A stretch of DNA of 64,000 nucleotides, taken from NCBI GenBank assembly GCA_958295865.1, contig CATQHF010000004.1, positions 124,001 to 188,000 on the forward strand. Reading direction: 5' to 3'. Position numbers and translations under genes: made by a program. The notes beneath the pieces are model-generated. The model had not been told where the DNA came from. It saw nothing but the letters and a program-made list of their open reading frames with translations, and did not search any database. The DNA is from an uncultured Dehalococcoidia bacterium. Lineage in GTDB: Bacteria > Chloroflexota > Dehalococcoidia > Lucifugimonadales > JADFKI01. Positions 45,520 to 55,119 of the stretch are shown one piece after another (the stretch's first letter is position 1; every line of letters begins with the position of its first letter).

Positions 45520-46161
45520 TTAACTCCGCAGCGCCCGCGCCAGCAGATTGCCCACATCGCCGACCGCGCCCTCGCCATCGACCTCGCGCAATACGCCCGC
45601 CGCGCGGTAGTGATCCACGAGCGGCTCCGTCTCCGCGAAATACACATCCAGCCGCCGCTTCACCACATCCGGCTTGTCGTCGTTGCGCTGGTATAGCGCG
45701 CCGCCGCATGCGTCGCACTTGCCCGCCTCTTTCGGCGGCGATGCGCTGGCGTGATACGGCGTCTGGCAGCTCTGGCAGATAAAGCGCCCCGCGAGCCGCC
45801 GCACCAGTTCGTCATTAGCCACATTCACATACAGCACGCGGTCTAGTCCTCCGCCTGCCGCAAGTTCGCCGTCGAGCGCCTGCGCCTGCGGCAGCGTGCG
45901 CGGGAAGCCGTCCAGCACGAAGCCGTCCGCCTGCTCCGGCGCGGAAATCCACGACATCATCAGCCGTATGGTCAGCTCGTCCGGCACCAGTACCCCGTCC
46001 TCGAGATAGGACTTGACTTGCAGCCCTAGCTCGGTTTCGTTGCGGATATTCTCGCGGAACAGGTCGCCCGACGCCGCGCGCGTTACGCCCAGCTCGTCGG
46101 CAATTCGCGCCGCCTGTGTACCCTTGCCCGCCCCCGGTGGCCCCAGCAGTATTACCTTCAC
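45520..46161 (-). CDS. adk: adenylate kinase (zinc-LID type)
   Basis: The 213-aa product has the P-loop GPPGAGKGTQ at residues 7-16, and the LID domain carries a Cys4-type site (CQSCQTPYH, then CDACGG). GFVLDGFPRTLPQAQALD and RNDDKPDVVKRRLDVYFAET are also typical. It balances AMP, ADP and ATP. The start abuts the secY stop (46161/46162). Confidence 0.97.
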   Translation of the reverse strand: MKVILLGPPGAGKGTQAARIADELGVTRAASGDLFRENIRNETELGLQVKSYLEDGVLVPDELTIRLMMSWISAPEQADGFVLDGFPRTLPQAQALDGELAAGGGLDRVLYVNVANDELVRRLAGRFICQSCQTPYHASASPPKEAGKCDACGGALYQRNDDKPDVVKRRLDVYFAETEPLVDHYRAAGVLREVDGEGAVGDVGNLLARALRS

Positions 46162-47502
46162 TTATCTGATGAACCCCTCATAATTTCGCATCAGCAACTG
46201 CGCTTCCAGTTGCCGCATCGTATCCAGCGCCACGCCCACCATGATGAGCAAGCTCGTGCTGCTGAGCGTCAGCGAGCGCACATCCGTCGCCGTCGTAACG
46301 AAGTACGGCAGGATGGCGACGATGCCCAGAAACAGCGCGCCGCCCCAAGTGATGCGTATCAGCACCCGCGTCAGATATTCCTGCGTTGGCTGGCCCGGGC
46401 GTATGCCCGGAATGAACCCCCCGTTGCGCTGCAAGTTGCCCGCCAAGTCCTGCTGCTGGAATGTCACCAGCGTATAGAAGAAGGTGAATATCACCACCAG
46501 CACGAACACCAGCGCCCAGTACGGGAACGCCGTCGGGTCGAGGCTGTCCGCGAAGAACTGCGCGAACCGCGACACGAAGCCGTCGCTGAGCGGATCCCTA
46601 AAGTAGCTTGCGATAGTGCCCGGCAGTATGACGATGGAGAACGCGAAGATAAGCGGTATCATCCCCGCCGAGTTCACCCGCAGAGGCAGGAAGGTCGAGC
46701 CTGATTGCCGCTGCATCCTGCCGCCCCGGAACACGCTGCGCCCGTACTGCACCGGCACGCGCCGCTGCGCTTCCGTGAAGAGCACGATGACGAAGATGAC
46801 CGCGAACGCGAATATCCCGAGCAGCAGCAGCCCCGCGCCCTCGTCGCTCTCCAGCAACCCCTGTCCGACAACCTGCGGAAAGCGCGCCACGATGCCGCCG
46901 AATATGATGAGCGAGATGCCGTTGCCCAGCCCGCGCTCGGTGATTAGCTCGCCCAGCCAGACCAAGAACATCGTCCCCGCTATCATGGACAGCACCATAG
47001 ACAGCGTGGGCAGGTTCAGCCCGAAGTCTATGAACGGCAGCACGCCCGCTTGTTGCAGCAGCGTAAGCTGGCCCCACGCCTGAAGCGCCGCGATTGGCAC
47101 GGCGAGATAGTGCGTGTACTGGTTGATGCGCTGGCGTCCGAACTCGCCCTCTTGCGAGAGCGCCTTCAGGTTCGGGATGACCGGCACCAGTATCTGCATC
47201 ACGATGGACGCCGTGATGTACGGATACACGCCCAGAGCGGCGACGCTCAAGTTCGCCAGCGCGCCCCCGCTGAACAGGTCGAGGAAGCCGAGCAGCGCCT
47301 GCGACTGGAACGCCTGCGACAGCGCCTGCGTATCAACGCCCGGCACCGGCACATGCGCCACGAAGCGGAACACCACCAGCATCGCCAGCGTGAACAAAAT
47401 CTTGCCGCGCAAGTCCGGCACGCGCATGGCGTCGATCATCGATTGGATTAGCTGCGGCCTGGAAACCTGTTGCTGCCGTGCCGCCTGGTTTTGGCGCATC
47501 AT
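46162..47502 (-). CDS. secY: Sec translocase subunit SecY
   Basis: The 446-aa channel has about ten membrane segments. The first plug region reads [20 protein letters not shown], then [14 protein letters not shown], and the cytoplasmic loops carry [20 protein letters not shown] and [20 protein letters not shown]. The start overlaps the rplO stop by ATGA at 47499-47502. Confidence 0.96.
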   Translation of the reverse strand: MMRQNQAARQQQVSRPQLIQSMIDAMRVPDLRGKILFTLAMLVVFRFVAHVPVPGVDTQALSQAFQSQALLGFLDLFSGGALANLSVAALGVYPYITASIVMQILVPVIPNLKALSQEGEFGRQRINQYTHYLAVPIAALQAWGQLTLLQQAGVLPFIDFGLNLPTLSMVLSMIAGTMFLVWLGELITERGLGNGISLIIFGGIVARFPQVVGQGLLESDEGAGLLLLGIFAFAVIFVIVLFTEAQRRVPVQYGRSVFRGGRMQRQSGSTFLPLRVNSAGMIPLIFAFSIVILPGTIASYFRDPLSDGFVSRFAQFFADSLDPTAFPYWALVFVLVVIFTFFYTLVTFQQQDLAGNLQRNGGFIPGIRPGQPTQEYLTRVLIRITWGGALFLGIVAILPYFVTTATDVRSLTLSSTSLLIMVGVALDTMRQLEAQLLMRNYEGFIR

Positions 47503-47948
47503 CAGCCTGACACCCTGACGCTTCCTCCGGCGGCTTCAATCTTCTGCCGCGCCGAAGCGGAAAACTTGTGCGCCGTAACCGCAAGCGGAACATCCAGCTC
47601 GCCACGCCCGAGTATCTTCACCGGCTTGTTGAGATTTCTCAACACGCCCGTGTCGTTCAGAACCTCCGGCGTAACCTCGCTGTTCGCCTCAAATGCGGAA
47701 AGCGCCTCCACATTCACCACGCTGTACTCCACTCGGAAGATGTTCGTGAAGCCGCGAATGAAGGGCAGCTTCTTGGAGAGCGGAAGCTGCCCGCCCTCGA
47801 AGCCGGGACGCACGCCGCCGCCGCTGCGCGAATTCTGCCCCTTCATGCCCCTGCCCGCGAAACTGCCATAGCCGCTGCTGTCGCCGCGCCCGATCCTGCG
47901 CCTTGCCCTCTTTGCCCCCGCCGGTGGCCTCAAATCCTGCTGTTGCAT
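47502..47948 (-). CDS. rplO: 50S ribosomal protein L15
   Basis: The 148-aa product begins with a basic [20 protein letters not shown], then [20 protein letters not shown], the L15 signature. It ends [10 protein letters not shown]. Four-base overlap with secY. Confidence 0.96.
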   Translation of the reverse strand: MQQQDLRPPAGAKRARRRIGRGDSSGYGSFAGRGMKGQNSRSGGGVRPGFEGGQLPLSKKLPFIRGFTNIFRVEYSVVNVEALSAFEANSEVTPEVLNDTGVLRNLNKPVKILGRGELDVPLAVTAHKFSASARQKIEAAGGSVRVSG

Positions 47949-48020
47949 CGCATTTCGTCCTGCTGTAAAGTCCCTTGCCCGCTCAAAATCGCCATTCCCG
48001 TTAAAGGGGATTGATACCCT

Positions 48021-48203
48021 TTACGCCTCGCTCACCTCTACAAGGTGGCGCACCTTGAACACCATCCCCCTGATGGAGGGCGTGTCGTCATGCACGACCG
48101 TCTGGTTGAGCTTGCGAAGCCCCAGCGCCTCGATTGTGCGGCGCTGGTCCCGCTTATAGCCGATGCCGCTGACCTTCCAAGTTACCGATAGTTTGTTTGC
48201 CAT
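48021..48203 (-). CDS. rpmD: 50S ribosomal protein L30
   Basis: The 60-aa product has [20 protein letters not shown], then [20 protein letters not shown] and [14 protein letters not shown], a complete L30. It lies between rpsE and rplO as usual. Confidence 0.95.
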   Translation of the reverse strand: MANKLSVTWKVSGIGYKRDQRRTIEALGLRKLNQTVVHDDTPSIRGMVFKVRHLVEVSEA

Positions 48204-48217
48204 GGAAATCTGCTCTC

Positions 48218-48262
48218 ATTGAATCCTTCCCCTTTGACGAGGGAAGGTTAGGCTGGGGGTGG
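48218..48262. repeat. palindromic repeat-family member overlapping the rpsE end
   Basis: CCTTCCCCTTTGACGAGGGA, then AGGTTAGGCTGGGGGTGGAG: the repeat-family core. Its GGTTAGG supplies the rpsE stop codon and the last coding bases (stop at 48248-48250). Confidence 0.75.
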
Positions 48263-48910
48263 AGCCGTTGGCGCGGCGGCCGCTTGGCGAGCCGCTGCTT
48301 CGGCCTGCCGCTTGGCGAGTGCCGCCTGCTGCGCCGCGCGTCGCGCCTGGCGCATCCTCAGCCGTTCGGCGCGTTCCCGCTCCCGTTCCCTGCCATACTC
48401 ATATAGTCGGCGGCGCTGCGCGAACTCCTCCGCCGGGTCCTTCAGCTCCTTCAGCCCGTTGAAGGTCGCCTTGACCACATTCACCGGGTTGGTGCTGCGC
48501 CGCACCTTCGTCATGATGTCCTGTATGCCTGCGAGCTCCACGACCGCGCGCACCGCGCCGCCCGCGATGACGCCCGTCCCCGGCTTTGCCGGCTTCAGCA
48601 TGACCACCGAGCCGATGTACTTGGAAAGCACATCGTGCGGGATAGTACTGCCCTGTCGCGGCACTTCGATGATGTTCTTGCGAGCGGCGGTCGCTCCCTT
48701 CCGCACGGCGTCCGGCACGGCGTCAGCCTTGCCCATGCCTATGCCCACATGCCCATCCATATCGCCGACCACCACGACGGCATTGAAGCTCAGGTGCCGA
48801 CCGCCCTTGACCACCTTGGCGACCCTGGAAATCCTGACCACCCTTTCGGTCAGAGGAAACTCGTCCTGTTCTTCATTGTCGCGGCTTCGCCGCATCTGCT
48901 GTGTTGCCAT
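48248..48910 (-). CDS. rpsE: 30S ribosomal protein S5 with long basic C-terminal tail
   Basis: The 220-aa protein is longer than the usual 165-175 aa. The core is canonical: [60 protein letters not shown]. From about residue 165, a tail rich in Arg, Glu and Ala follows ([36 protein letters not shown]), ending APTAPPPA. Part of the final stretch is encoded by a dispersed repeat. Confidence 0.95.
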   Translation of the reverse strand: MATQQMRRSRDNEEQDEFPLTERVVRISRVAKVVKGGRHLSFNAVVVVGDMDGHVGIGMGKADAVPDAVRKGATAARKNIIEVPRQGSTIPHDVLSKYIGSVVMLKPAKPGTGVIAGGAVRAVVELAGIQDIMTKVRRSTNPVNVVKATFNGLKELKDPAEEFAQRRRLYEYGRERERERAERLRMRQARRAAQQAALAKRQAEAAARQAAAAPTAPPPA

Positions 48911-49279
48911 CTAAAACACCAGTCCTCCCTTGCGCGCCGCTTCCGCCAACGCCTTGACGCGGCCATGATACTGATAGCCGCCCCTGTCGAACACCACCCG
49001 GCTGATGCCCTTCCCTGTCGCCCGCTCGCCTATGAGTTCGCCGACCAGGCCGGCGACATCCACCTTGCGCTTGCCGTCCTTCTGACTCTTGACCGCGCTT
49101 TCGAGGCTTGACGCCGCCGCGAGCGTAACGCCCCGGCTGTCGTCTATCACCTGTGCATAGACATGGTTCAGGCTGCGATACACCGACAGGCGCGGACGCT
49201 CCGCCGTGCCGCCAACCTTGCGGCGCACGCGGATGTGCCGCATCACCCTTCTGCCCTTATTAGTCCGAATCTTCGCCAT
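48911..49279 (-). CDS. rplR: 50S ribosomal protein L18
   Basis: The 122-aa product has [20 protein letters not shown], then [20 protein letters not shown], and ends [20 protein letters not shown]. It binds 5S rRNA. It abuts rpsE and follows rplF by two bases. Confidence 0.97.
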   Translation of the reverse strand: MAKIRTNKGRRVMRHIRVRRKVGGTAERPRLSVYRSLNHVYAQVIDDSRGVTLAAASSLESAVKSQKDGKRKVDVAGLVGELIGERATGKGISRVVFDRGGYQYHGRVKALAEAARKGGLVF

Positions 49280-49281
49280 TC

Positions 49282-49824
49282 CTACGCTCTCCTGGCGCTC
49301 TTGCCGGGCTTCAGGCGCACCTGTTCACCCGCGTAGCGTATGCCCTTGCCCGTATAGATATTCGGCGGGCGAACCTTGCGAATCTGCGCCGCGAGCTGCC
49401 CAACCTTCTGCTTGTCGATGCCGCGCACATGTATGCGGTTGTTGCCCTCGACTTGCAGCGTAACGCCGTCCGGCGGCTGAATCTCTACCGGATGGCTGTA
49501 CATCACATTCAGCGTAATGCCCCTGCCGCTCTGCTGCACCCTATAACCGACGCCCACCAACTCAAGGCTCTTGCTGAACCCCTGGCTCACGCCCGTAACC
49601 ATGTTGGCTATCAGGCTGCGCGTCAAGCCGTGCAGCGCGCGGTGCTGCCCCTCATCCGACGGGCGTCTGACCACCACCGCGCCGTTGCTCCGCTCTATCG
49701 CCATATCCGGGTGAAACGAGTACGACAGCGTCCCCTGCGCGCCCTTGACCGTAACATCGTTCCCCTTTATATCCACATCAACGCCGGATGGCAGCGTGAC
49801 GGGCATGTTGCCTATCCTGGACAT
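49282..49824 (-). CDS. rplF: 50S ribosomal protein L6
   Basis: The 180-aa product starts [23 protein letters not shown] 49824 has GGAG five bases upstream. The C-terminal domain contains [20 protein letters not shown], then [20 protein letters not shown]. Normal length and position. Confidence 0.96.
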   Translation of the reverse strand: MSRIGNMPVTLPSGVDVDIKGNDVTVKGAQGTLSYSFHPDMAIERSNGAVVVRRPSDEGQHRALHGLTRSLIANMVTGVSQGFSKSLELVGVGYRVQQSGRGITLNVMYSHPVEIQPPDGVTLQVEGNNRIHVRGIDKQKVGQLAAQIRKVRPPNIYTGKGIRYAGEQVRLKPGKSARRA

Positions 49825-49833
49825 ATCCACTCC

Positions 49834-50235
49834 TTACCACACATAACAGAGAAGTTCTCCGCCTATGCTCTCTCTCCATGCTTGCCGCCCCGTCATCACC
49901 CCCTTGGAAGTGGACAGGATGGCGACGCCCAGCCCGCCGTATGGACGGGGAATCTCGCCCTTCTTGACATACACCCGCAACCCGGGCTTGCTCACACGCT
50001 TCAACCCGCTTATGGACGGCTCGTCCCTGTCCCGATAGTGCAGGAAAATCCGAATGTTCGCCTGTGGCGTGCCGCGCCTATGGACGGTGTAACCCTCAAT
50101 GAACCCCTCGTTCTTCAGGATTTCCGCGAGCGATTCCTTCATCCTGGACATCGGCACAGGCACCGATTCGTGCCCCACCATAGTGGCATTGCGAATTCGG
50201 GTCAGCATATCCGCTATCGGGTCTGTTACTGGCAT
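49834..50235 (-). CDS. rpsH: 30S ribosomal protein S8
   Basis: The 133-aa product has [20 protein letters not shown] and the C-terminal signature [20 protein letters not shown], then [13 protein letters not shown]. It lies between rpsN and rplF. Confidence 0.97.
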   Translation of the reverse strand: MPVTDPIADMLTRIRNATMVGHESVPVPMSRMKESLAEILKNEGFIEGYTVHRRGTPQANIRIFLHYRDRDEPSISGLKRVSKPGLRVYVKKGEIPRPYGGLGVAILSTSKGVMTGRQAWRESIGGELLCYVW

Positions 50236-50296
50236 TTTCTTTCCCTTGACTTACTCATGAACTCAATTAGGTCGGCCGGCATTTTAAGAACGAAAA

Positions 50297-50602
50297 TCAC
50301 CAGCTCGCCTTACGCACGCCGGGCAGCAGCCCCTTGAGCGCCATCTCGCGGAAGGTTATGCGCGACAGCCCAAAGTGCCTGATATAGCCGCGCGGCCTGC
50401 CCGTCGTCAGATCGCGGTTGCGAATGCGGTTCGGGTTGGCGTCCCTGGGCAGCAGCGCCAACTCATCCCGCGCCTGCGCTCTATCCTGCCGCGACCTGCT
50501 CATATCCTGCGCTATGGCGCGCAGTTCCGCTCGCTTGGCGGCATACCTGGCGACAGTCAGCTTGCGCCGTTCGTTCTTCGCCTTTGAAGATTCCTTAGCC
50601 AC
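50297..50602 (-). CDS. rpsN: 30S ribosomal protein S14 (long, zinc-free type)
   Basis: The 101-aa product is the long form without the CxxC pairs: [20 protein letters not shown] in the N-terminus, then [20 protein letters not shown], and [20 protein letters not shown]. This contrasts with S4 and L36, which keep zinc sites. Confidence 0.96.
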   Translation of the reverse strand: MAKESSKAKNERRKLTVARYAAKRAELRAIAQDMSRSRQDRAQARDELALLPRDANPNRIRNRDLTTGRPRGYIRHFGLSRITFREMALKGLLPGVRKASW

Positions 50603-50634
50603 TTTTCCCTCTCAGTCCTTCCTATGAGAAAATT

Positions 50635-50790
50635 GCATCAGTCCCTCCCCCCTTGATGAGGGAAGGTCATTAGTCCTTCCCCTCTTGATGGGGGAATTAC
50701 ATTAGTCCCTTCCCCCTTTGGGGGAAGGTTAGGATGGGGGTGAAAACGCTTGCCCATCGACGGCTAATCTGTACTAATGCAAGTTTCTCT
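50635..50790. repeat. cluster of palindromic repeats between rpsN and rplE
   Basis: Three tandem copies of the CCCTTCC...GGGGAAGG palindrome (at about 50643, 50678 and 50701). The last continues into the full core GGTTAGGATGGGGGTGAAAA, then CGCTTGCCCATCGACGGCTA, matching the 61.5, 62.5 and 63.4 kb units. Confidence 0.85.
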
Positions 50791-50837
50791 TCCTATTAAG
50801 TCCCCTCGACCTGTTATCGGGAACCGAAACCGGATCC

Positions 50838-51503
50838 CTACGCCCTTCGCTGTTCAAAGTCGGAGCGCGTGAACGGCATCCCCATCAGCTCCAGCATTCG
50901 AAGCCCCTCGGCGTCCGTAGGCGCGGTCGTAACGATGACAATCTGAAGCCCGCGTATGCGGTCGATGGAGTTATAGTCTATCTCCGGAAAGATGACCTGC
51001 TCCCGAATGCCCAGCGAATAGTTGCCCCTGCCGTCGAAGGCATTGCGAGATACGCCCTGAAAGTCCCGTATCCTCGGCAGCGACGAGCTTATCAGCCTAT
51101 CCACGAACTCATACATGCGCCTGCCACGCAGCGTAACGCTCACGCCGATGGGCATACCTTCGCGTATCTTGAACCCGGCGATGGACTTCTTGGCGCGCGT
51201 CGTAACCGGCTTCTGCCCCGCGATAGCCGTCAAGTCGCGGGTCGCGTTCTCCATCGCCCGCGCATTCGTCAGCGCCTCGCCCAGACCGATATTCAGGTTC
51301 ACCTTGCTCAGGCGCGGCGCCTGCATCGGGCTGGTATAGCCAAACTCCTGTATCATCACCGGAGCGACCTCATTGCGTATCTTGTCCAGCATGCGCGGCG
51401 GCGTGCTAGGCGTCGCCCCAACCGCCGGCTGCTCGGCGGCGTCATTGCGCCTTCTGCGCCTGCCGCCCCTTTGTCCTCGCTGATTACCGTTCTGCGTAGT
51501 CAC
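50838..51503 (-). CDS. rplE: 50S ribosomal protein L5 with basic N-terminal extension
   Basis: The 221-aa product starts at GTG 51503 inside the rplX stop (GTGA), so about 40 residues precede the usual beginning ([20 protein letters not shown]). This extension is rich in Gly, Arg and Asn ([20 protein letters not shown]). The core contains [20 protein letters not shown], then [20 protein letters not shown] and [21 protein letters not shown]5 sits at the 5S rRNA-tRNA bridge. Confidence 0.95.
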   Translation of the reverse strand: MTTQNGNQRGQRGGRRRRRNDAAEQPAVGATPSTPPRMLDKIRNEVAPVMIQEFGYTSPMQAPRLSKVNLNIGLGEALTNARAMENATRDLTAIAGQKPVTTRAKKSIAGFKIREGMPIGVSVTLRGRRMYEFVDRLISSSLPRIRDFQGVSRNAFDGRGNYSLGIREQVIFPEIDYNSIDRIRGLQIVIVTTAPTDAEGLRMLELMGMPFTRSDFEQRRA

Positions 51504-51811
51504 TCGATTATCTCTCCGCTCTGCTTGGAGACCCTCGCCTTCGTCCCGTCCGCAAGCCGCGTGTACCCCACGCGCGTAGGCTTGCCGCTCGACGGGCATA
51601 TCAGCATCACATTGTTGCTCCGCACCGGCATCTCTTTCTGGACGATGCCCCCCTGTCGGACATTCTGCGTCGGCTTGGTATGGCGCATAACGATGTTCAC
51701 GCCCTCGACCAGCAACTTGCCCTGCTTGGGAAATATCTGCTGCACGCGACCCGTCTTGCCGCGGTCACGCCCCTTGATGATGATTACATTGTCGTCAGGT
51801 CGCAGTCGCAT
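51500..51811 (-). CDS. rplX: 50S ribosomal protein L24
   Basis: The 103-aa product has a KOW motif ([20 protein letters not shown], then [20 protein letters not shown]) and a C-terminal [20 protein letters not shown]. It abuts rplN and overlaps rplE by four bases. Confidence 0.97.
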   Translation of the reverse strand: MRLRPDDNVIIIKGRDRGKTGRVQQIFPKQGKLLVEGVNIVMRHTKPTQNVRQGGIVQKEMPVRSNNVMLICPSSGKPTRVGYTRLADGTKARVSKQSGEIIE

Positions 51812-52180
51812 TTAGAGCACCTCCGGCGCAAGAGATACGATACGCATGAAGTTCTTGTCGCGCAGCTCCCGCGCCACCGGCCCAAATATGCGGGTGCCGC
51901 GCGGCAGCTGATCGTCATTCACAAGCACGGCGGCGTTGTCATCAAAGCGTATGTGCGAGCCGTCGGGACGGCGGTGGCTCTTCGTGGTTCGCACGATGAC
52001 CGCCTTCACGACCTCGCCCTTCCGCACATTGGAGGCGGGCGCGGCTTCCTTCACCGACGCGACGATGATGTCGCCAAGCCAAGCGTACTTCCTGCCGCTG
52101 CCGCCCGGAACGCCGATGCAGCTTATCGTCTTTGCCCCCGAGTTGTCCGCAACCCGCAGGCGTGAATACTGCTGAATCAT
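51812..52180 (-). CDS. rplN: 50S ribosomal protein L14
   Basis: The 122-aa product starts [20 protein letters not shown], then [20 protein letters not shown]; it ends [12 protein letters not shown]. Complete L14 of normal length. Confidence 0.98.
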   Translation of the reverse strand: MIQQYSRLRVADNSGAKTISCIGVPGGSGRKYAWLGDIIVASVKEAAPASNVRKGEVVKAVIVRTTKSHRRPDGSHIRFDDNAAVLVNDDQLPRGTRIFGPVARELRDKNFMRIVSLAPEVL

Positions 52181-52215
52181 ATTTAACCCTACTACTTGCT
52201 GATACTATTCTTCAT

Positions 52216-52275
52216 CCCTTCACCCATCGAAGGGCGAAGGTTAGAGCCTGTCCTGAGCGTAGCCCAAGGGATGGA
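52216..52275. repeat. palindromic repeat-family member between rplN and rpsQ
   Basis: CCCTTCACCCATCGAAGGGC, then GAAGGTTAGAGCCTGTCCTG and AGCGTAGCCCAAGGGATGG. It has the same composite structure as the repeats at 43562 and 60780. Confidence 0.7.
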
Positions 52276-52323
52276 GATGAAAGGAACAAAAGCCCCTATC
52301 CACCTTGTCCATCGCTGTTAGTT

Positions 52324-52725
52324 TCACCCTACAGGCGGCGCGTCTTCCTCGATAGCGACCTTCGCGCTCACATCCGTCGCGGGCGCTTCAGGCTGCGCTT
52401 GCGTCGCCTGCGCTTCCGCGATGATCGCGCTTTCGTCCGTGGCGGTCAGTTCGCCCGGCTGAACCTCGGCGAGGTCTTGGCGCTGCAAGATGTCGACGAT
52501 GCGCCAGCGCTTCGTCTTCGAGAGCGGCCTGCCCTCGCGGATTCGCACCGTGTCGCCGAGCTTGCACTCATTCTCCGGGTCGTGCGCCATGAAGCGCGTC
52601 TCGCGCCTCACAGGCTTGCTGTATATGCGGTGCGGGCGGTGCCACTCAACGGCGACTACGACGGTCTTATCCATCTTGTCGCTCACGACCTTGCCGACCC
52701 TCACCTTGCGTCTTTCGTAGCTCAT
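52324..52725 (-). CDS. rpsQ: 30S ribosomal protein S17 with long C-terminal tail
   Basis: The 133-aa protein is much longer than the usual 80-90. The core has [20 protein letters not shown], then [20 protein letters not shown], and [21 protein letters not shown] roughly 48-residue Ala/Glu/Thr-rich tail follows ([20 protein letters not shown], then [19 protein letters not shown]). The start overlaps the rpmC stop. Confidence 0.95.
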   Translation of the reverse strand: MSYERRKVRVGKVVSDKMDKTVVVAVEWHRPHRIYSKPVRRETRFMAHDPENECKLGDTVRIREGRPLSKTKRWRIVDILQRQDLAEVQPGELTATDESAIIAEAQATQAQPEAPATDVSAKVAIEEDAPPVG

Positions 52726-52931
52726 GCTATGCCTGCTGCCAGTTCCCTTTCTCGCATCACGGTGTTGATGCGCGCGATGCGCTTGCGCGCCCTGCGAACC
52801 TGGTTCACATTCGCCAACTGCATCGTCGCCGCGCGAAATCTCAGATTCATAAGCTCACGATGAGTCTCATGCAACTCATCCCGCAACTCATCATCCGACA
52901 GCGCCCTGATGTCGTCTATCTCCATTGTCAT
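52722..52931 (-). CDS. rpmC: 50S ribosomal protein L29
   Basis: The 69-aa product has [20 protein letters not shown], then [20 protein letters not shown] and [17 protein letters not shown], the L29 core. It is followed, in the 314-base gap to rplP, by a tandem repeat array. Confidence 0.95.
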   Translation of the reverse strand: MTMEIDDIRALSDDELRDELHETHRELMNLRFRAATMQLANVNQVRRARKRIARINTVMRERELAAGIA

Positions 52932-53203
52932 TCCCCGTTCGTAGTGAGCGTTATTCCCTGTTCGTAGCGAACTTTATTTCCCATTCGCGGTAAGCGTTAT
53001 TCCCGCTTACAGTGAGCATAATTCCCCGTTCGCGGTGAACGTTATTTCTCGTTCGTGGTGAGCCTGTCGAACCACCCTCTATTGCTGGCTGACCGACCGA
53101 CAATCTCCGTTCGCGGTGAGCGTTATTCCCCGTTCACGGTGAGCGTTATTTCCGCTTACGGTGAGCGTTATTTCTCGTTCGTGGTGAGCCTGTCGAACCA
53201 CCC
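52932..53203. repeat. tandem repeat array between rpmC and rplP
   Basis: Two blocks (about 52934-53077 and 53108-53203) of imperfect 22-24-base units of the form GTTCGNGGTGAGCGTTATTC, each block ending in the longer GTTCGTGGTGAGCCTGTCGA, ACCACCC form. Between them and after the second block lies a shared GACCGACCGAC motif. No gene is present. The end form equals the dispersed repeat at 58117 and 61924. Confidence 0.85.
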
Positions 53204-53245
53204 ATCATCGCAGACCGACCGACCTGCTGACCAACTCGAAAAACT

Positions 53246-53659
53246 CTAAATGCTCTGCCGCGTCACGATAGTCGTACCCATCGGCAGCTTCGACGATGCG
53301 AGCCGCAACGCCTCTTTCGCCGTATCCTCCGGCACGCCCGCAATCTCGAACAGCACCCTGCCCGGCTTCACCACCGCTACCCAGTGGTCAACCGCGCCCT
53401 TGCCGCTGCCCATCCGCGTTTCTGCCGCCCGCGCCGTAACCGACTTGTCCGGAAACACGCGAATCCATATCTTGCCGCCCCTGCGCGCATAGCGCGTCAT
53501 CGCGCGCCTCGCGGCTTCGATCTGCCGCGATGTCACCCATGCCGCCTCGGTCGCCTTGATGCCGAACTCGCCGAAATTCATCGTGCTGCCGGCAACCGCA
53601 AGACCCTTGCGCCGTCCCCTGTGATGGTTGCGATACTTGACTCTCTTAGGTTGTAGCAT
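53246..53659 (-). CDS. rplP: 50S ribosomal protein L16
   Basis: The 137-aa product has [20 protein letters not shown] at the start, then [20 protein letters not shown], and ends in a [12 protein letters not shown] tail. Normal L16. Confidence 0.97.
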   Translation of the reverse strand: MLQPKRVKYRNHHRGRRKGLAVAGSTMNFGEFGIKATEAAWVTSRQIEAARRAMTRYARRGGKIWIRVFPDKSVTARAAETRMGSGKGAVDHWVAVVKPGRVLFEIAGVPEDTAKEALRLASSKLPMGTTIVTRQSI

Positions 53660-53681
53660 CGTTCTCTGCCTCTACTATCAG

Positions 53682-54458
53682 CTACTGCGTGGGCTGCGAC
53701 GGAGTGCCTGCCGTGGGTGCGGTAGGCGCTGCTCCACTCGATTCGGCGGCAGCCTCCGCTGCCGTAACCGTAACCTCGATTGGCGCTATGTCCGCCGGAG
53801 TAACCTCTTCTTGCGGCTGCTGTCGCGGCTCAGGTATGATGTCGCCCTTGTAAATCCATACCTTTATGCCGATGCGCCCGAACTCGGTCGACGCCTCCGC
53901 GATGGCAAAGTCTATATCCGCGCGCAGCGTGTGCAGCGGAACGCGCCCCTCCATCGCCTTCTCGCGCCGAGCGATGTCCGCGCCGCCCAGCCTGCCGGAT
54001 ATGAGCACCTTGATGCCCAGCGCTCCCGCCTGCATCGTCCGCATCACCGTCTGCCGTATCGCGCGCCTGAACGCCACGCGGCGCTCAAGCTGCTCCGCCA
54101 CATTGCGCCCCACGAGATAGGCGTCCAGCTCCGGCTGCCGTATCTCCTGCACATTCAGCCGCGCCCGCCTCAAAGTCCTCGCTTCAAGCTCCTTGCGAAG
54201 CTCCTCCACGCGCTGCCCGCCCCGTCCTATGACGATGCCGGGCCGCGCCGTGTGAATCGTAATCACGACATCGTTGCTGCGCTCTATCTCCACCCTGGAT
54301 ATACCCGCCTCCGGGTAGCGCGACAGAATAGTGTCGCGCACCTCGATGTCTTCCTTGACAAGACTGCGGTACTCCTCCGGCTTGGAGGCGAACCAGCGCG
54401 ATTGCCAATCCTTGCTCACGCCCAGGCGAAATCCGATGGGGTGCGTCTTCTGAGCCAA
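53682..54458 (-). CDS. rpsC: 30S ribosomal protein S3 with long C-terminal tail
   Basis: The 258-aa protein starts at TTG 54458, one base after the rplV stop, with GAGGAGG upstream; it reads LAQKTHPIGFRLGVSKDWQS. The KH domain contains RPGIVIGRGGQRVEELRKEL. The C-terminal 55 residues are an Ala/Pro/Thr/Glu tail (ATAEAAAESSGAAPTA-like) beyond the normal end. The frame extends to 54479. Confidence 0.95.
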   Translation of the reverse strand: MAQKTHPIGFRLGVSKDWQSRWFASKPEEYRSLVKEDIEVRDTILSRYPEAGISRVEIERSNDVVITIHTARPGIVIGRGGQRVEELRKELEARTLRRARLNVQEIRQPELDAYLVGRNVAEQLERRVAFRRAIRQTVMRTMQAGALGIKVLISGRLGGADIARREKAMEGRVPLHTLRADIDFAIAEASTEFGRIGIKVWIYKGDIIPEPRQQPQEEVTPADIAPIEVTVTAAEAAAESSGAAPTAPTAGTPSQPTQ

Positions 54459-54459
54459 C

Positions 54460-54798
54460 TTAGGCGACCTCCTCGTCAACTACGACCGTGATATGACTGT
54501 TCCTTCGGATGATGCGCGTAATGCGTCCTCGCGCCCGCGCCCTGAAACGCTTGGCGCGCGGCCCCTCATTCGCGTAAATCTCCGTTATACGCAAGTCCGA
54601 CGCGCGGGCAAAAAGCTCATTTTCCGCGTTTGCCGCCGCGGACTGTACCACCTTCGCCACCTGTGCGGCGATGGGCGATGGCAGGAAGCGCAGCGCATTC
54701 AGCGCCTCCTCCACATTCATGCCCCGTATCATATCTATGATGGGCTTGATCTTCTTCACGGAGTAACCCGTATTGGCTGCTACTGCTTTGACCGGCAT
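54460..54798 (-). CDS. rplV: 50S ribosomal protein L22
   Basis: The 112-aa product has MPVKAVAANTGYSVKKIKPI, then IDMIRGMNVEEALNALRFLP, and the beta-hairpin tip EGPRAKRFRARARGRITRII. Its TAA is one base before the rpsC start. Confidence 0.97.
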   Translation of the reverse strand: MPVKAVAANTGYSVKKIKPIIDMIRGMNVEEALNALRFLPSPIAAQVAKVVQSAAANAENELFARASDLRITEIYANEGPRAKRFRARARGRITRIIRRNSHITVVVDEEVA

Positions 54799-54830
54799 CT
54801 CTCAGACTCGCTATCGTTGCTTCTTCGCTG

Positions 54831-55115
54831 CTATCGCGCTCGTGTCGTGCGCTCCGAACGCGAGATATGCCCGCGGAAGGTGCGCGTAGGAGCGAACTCC
54901 CCCAGCTTGTGTCCAACCATGTTCTCAGTTATGAACAGCGGCACATGGCGGCGTCCGTCGTGCACCGCAATCGTCAGCCCAAGCATATCGGGCATTATCG
55001 TCGACGCCCGCGACCAGGTGCGAATGACCGTGCGGCTGCGGCTGTTCTGCGTCGCCGTAACCTTCTTCGCAAGCTTAGGATGCACATACGGCCCCTTCTT
55101 GATTGACCTTGACAT
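54831..55115 (-). CDS. rpsS: 30S ribosomal protein S19
   Basis: The 94-aa product is [20 protein letters not shown], and then [20 protein letters not shown], ending in [21 protein letters not shown] longer open frame to 55250 exists, but its start lies inside rplB. The true start is at 55115. Confidence 0.96.
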   Translation of the reverse strand: MSRSIKKGPYVHPKLAKKVTATQNSRSRTVIRTWSRASTIMPDMLGLTIAVHDGRRHVPLFITENMVGHKLGEFAPTRTFRGHISRSERTTRAR

Positions 55116-55119
55116 ATCT

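Noticed and set aside
52932-53203. Possible CRISPR array
   Set aside because: Units are only 22-24 bases, imperfect, directly joined without unique spacers, and no cas gene is near.
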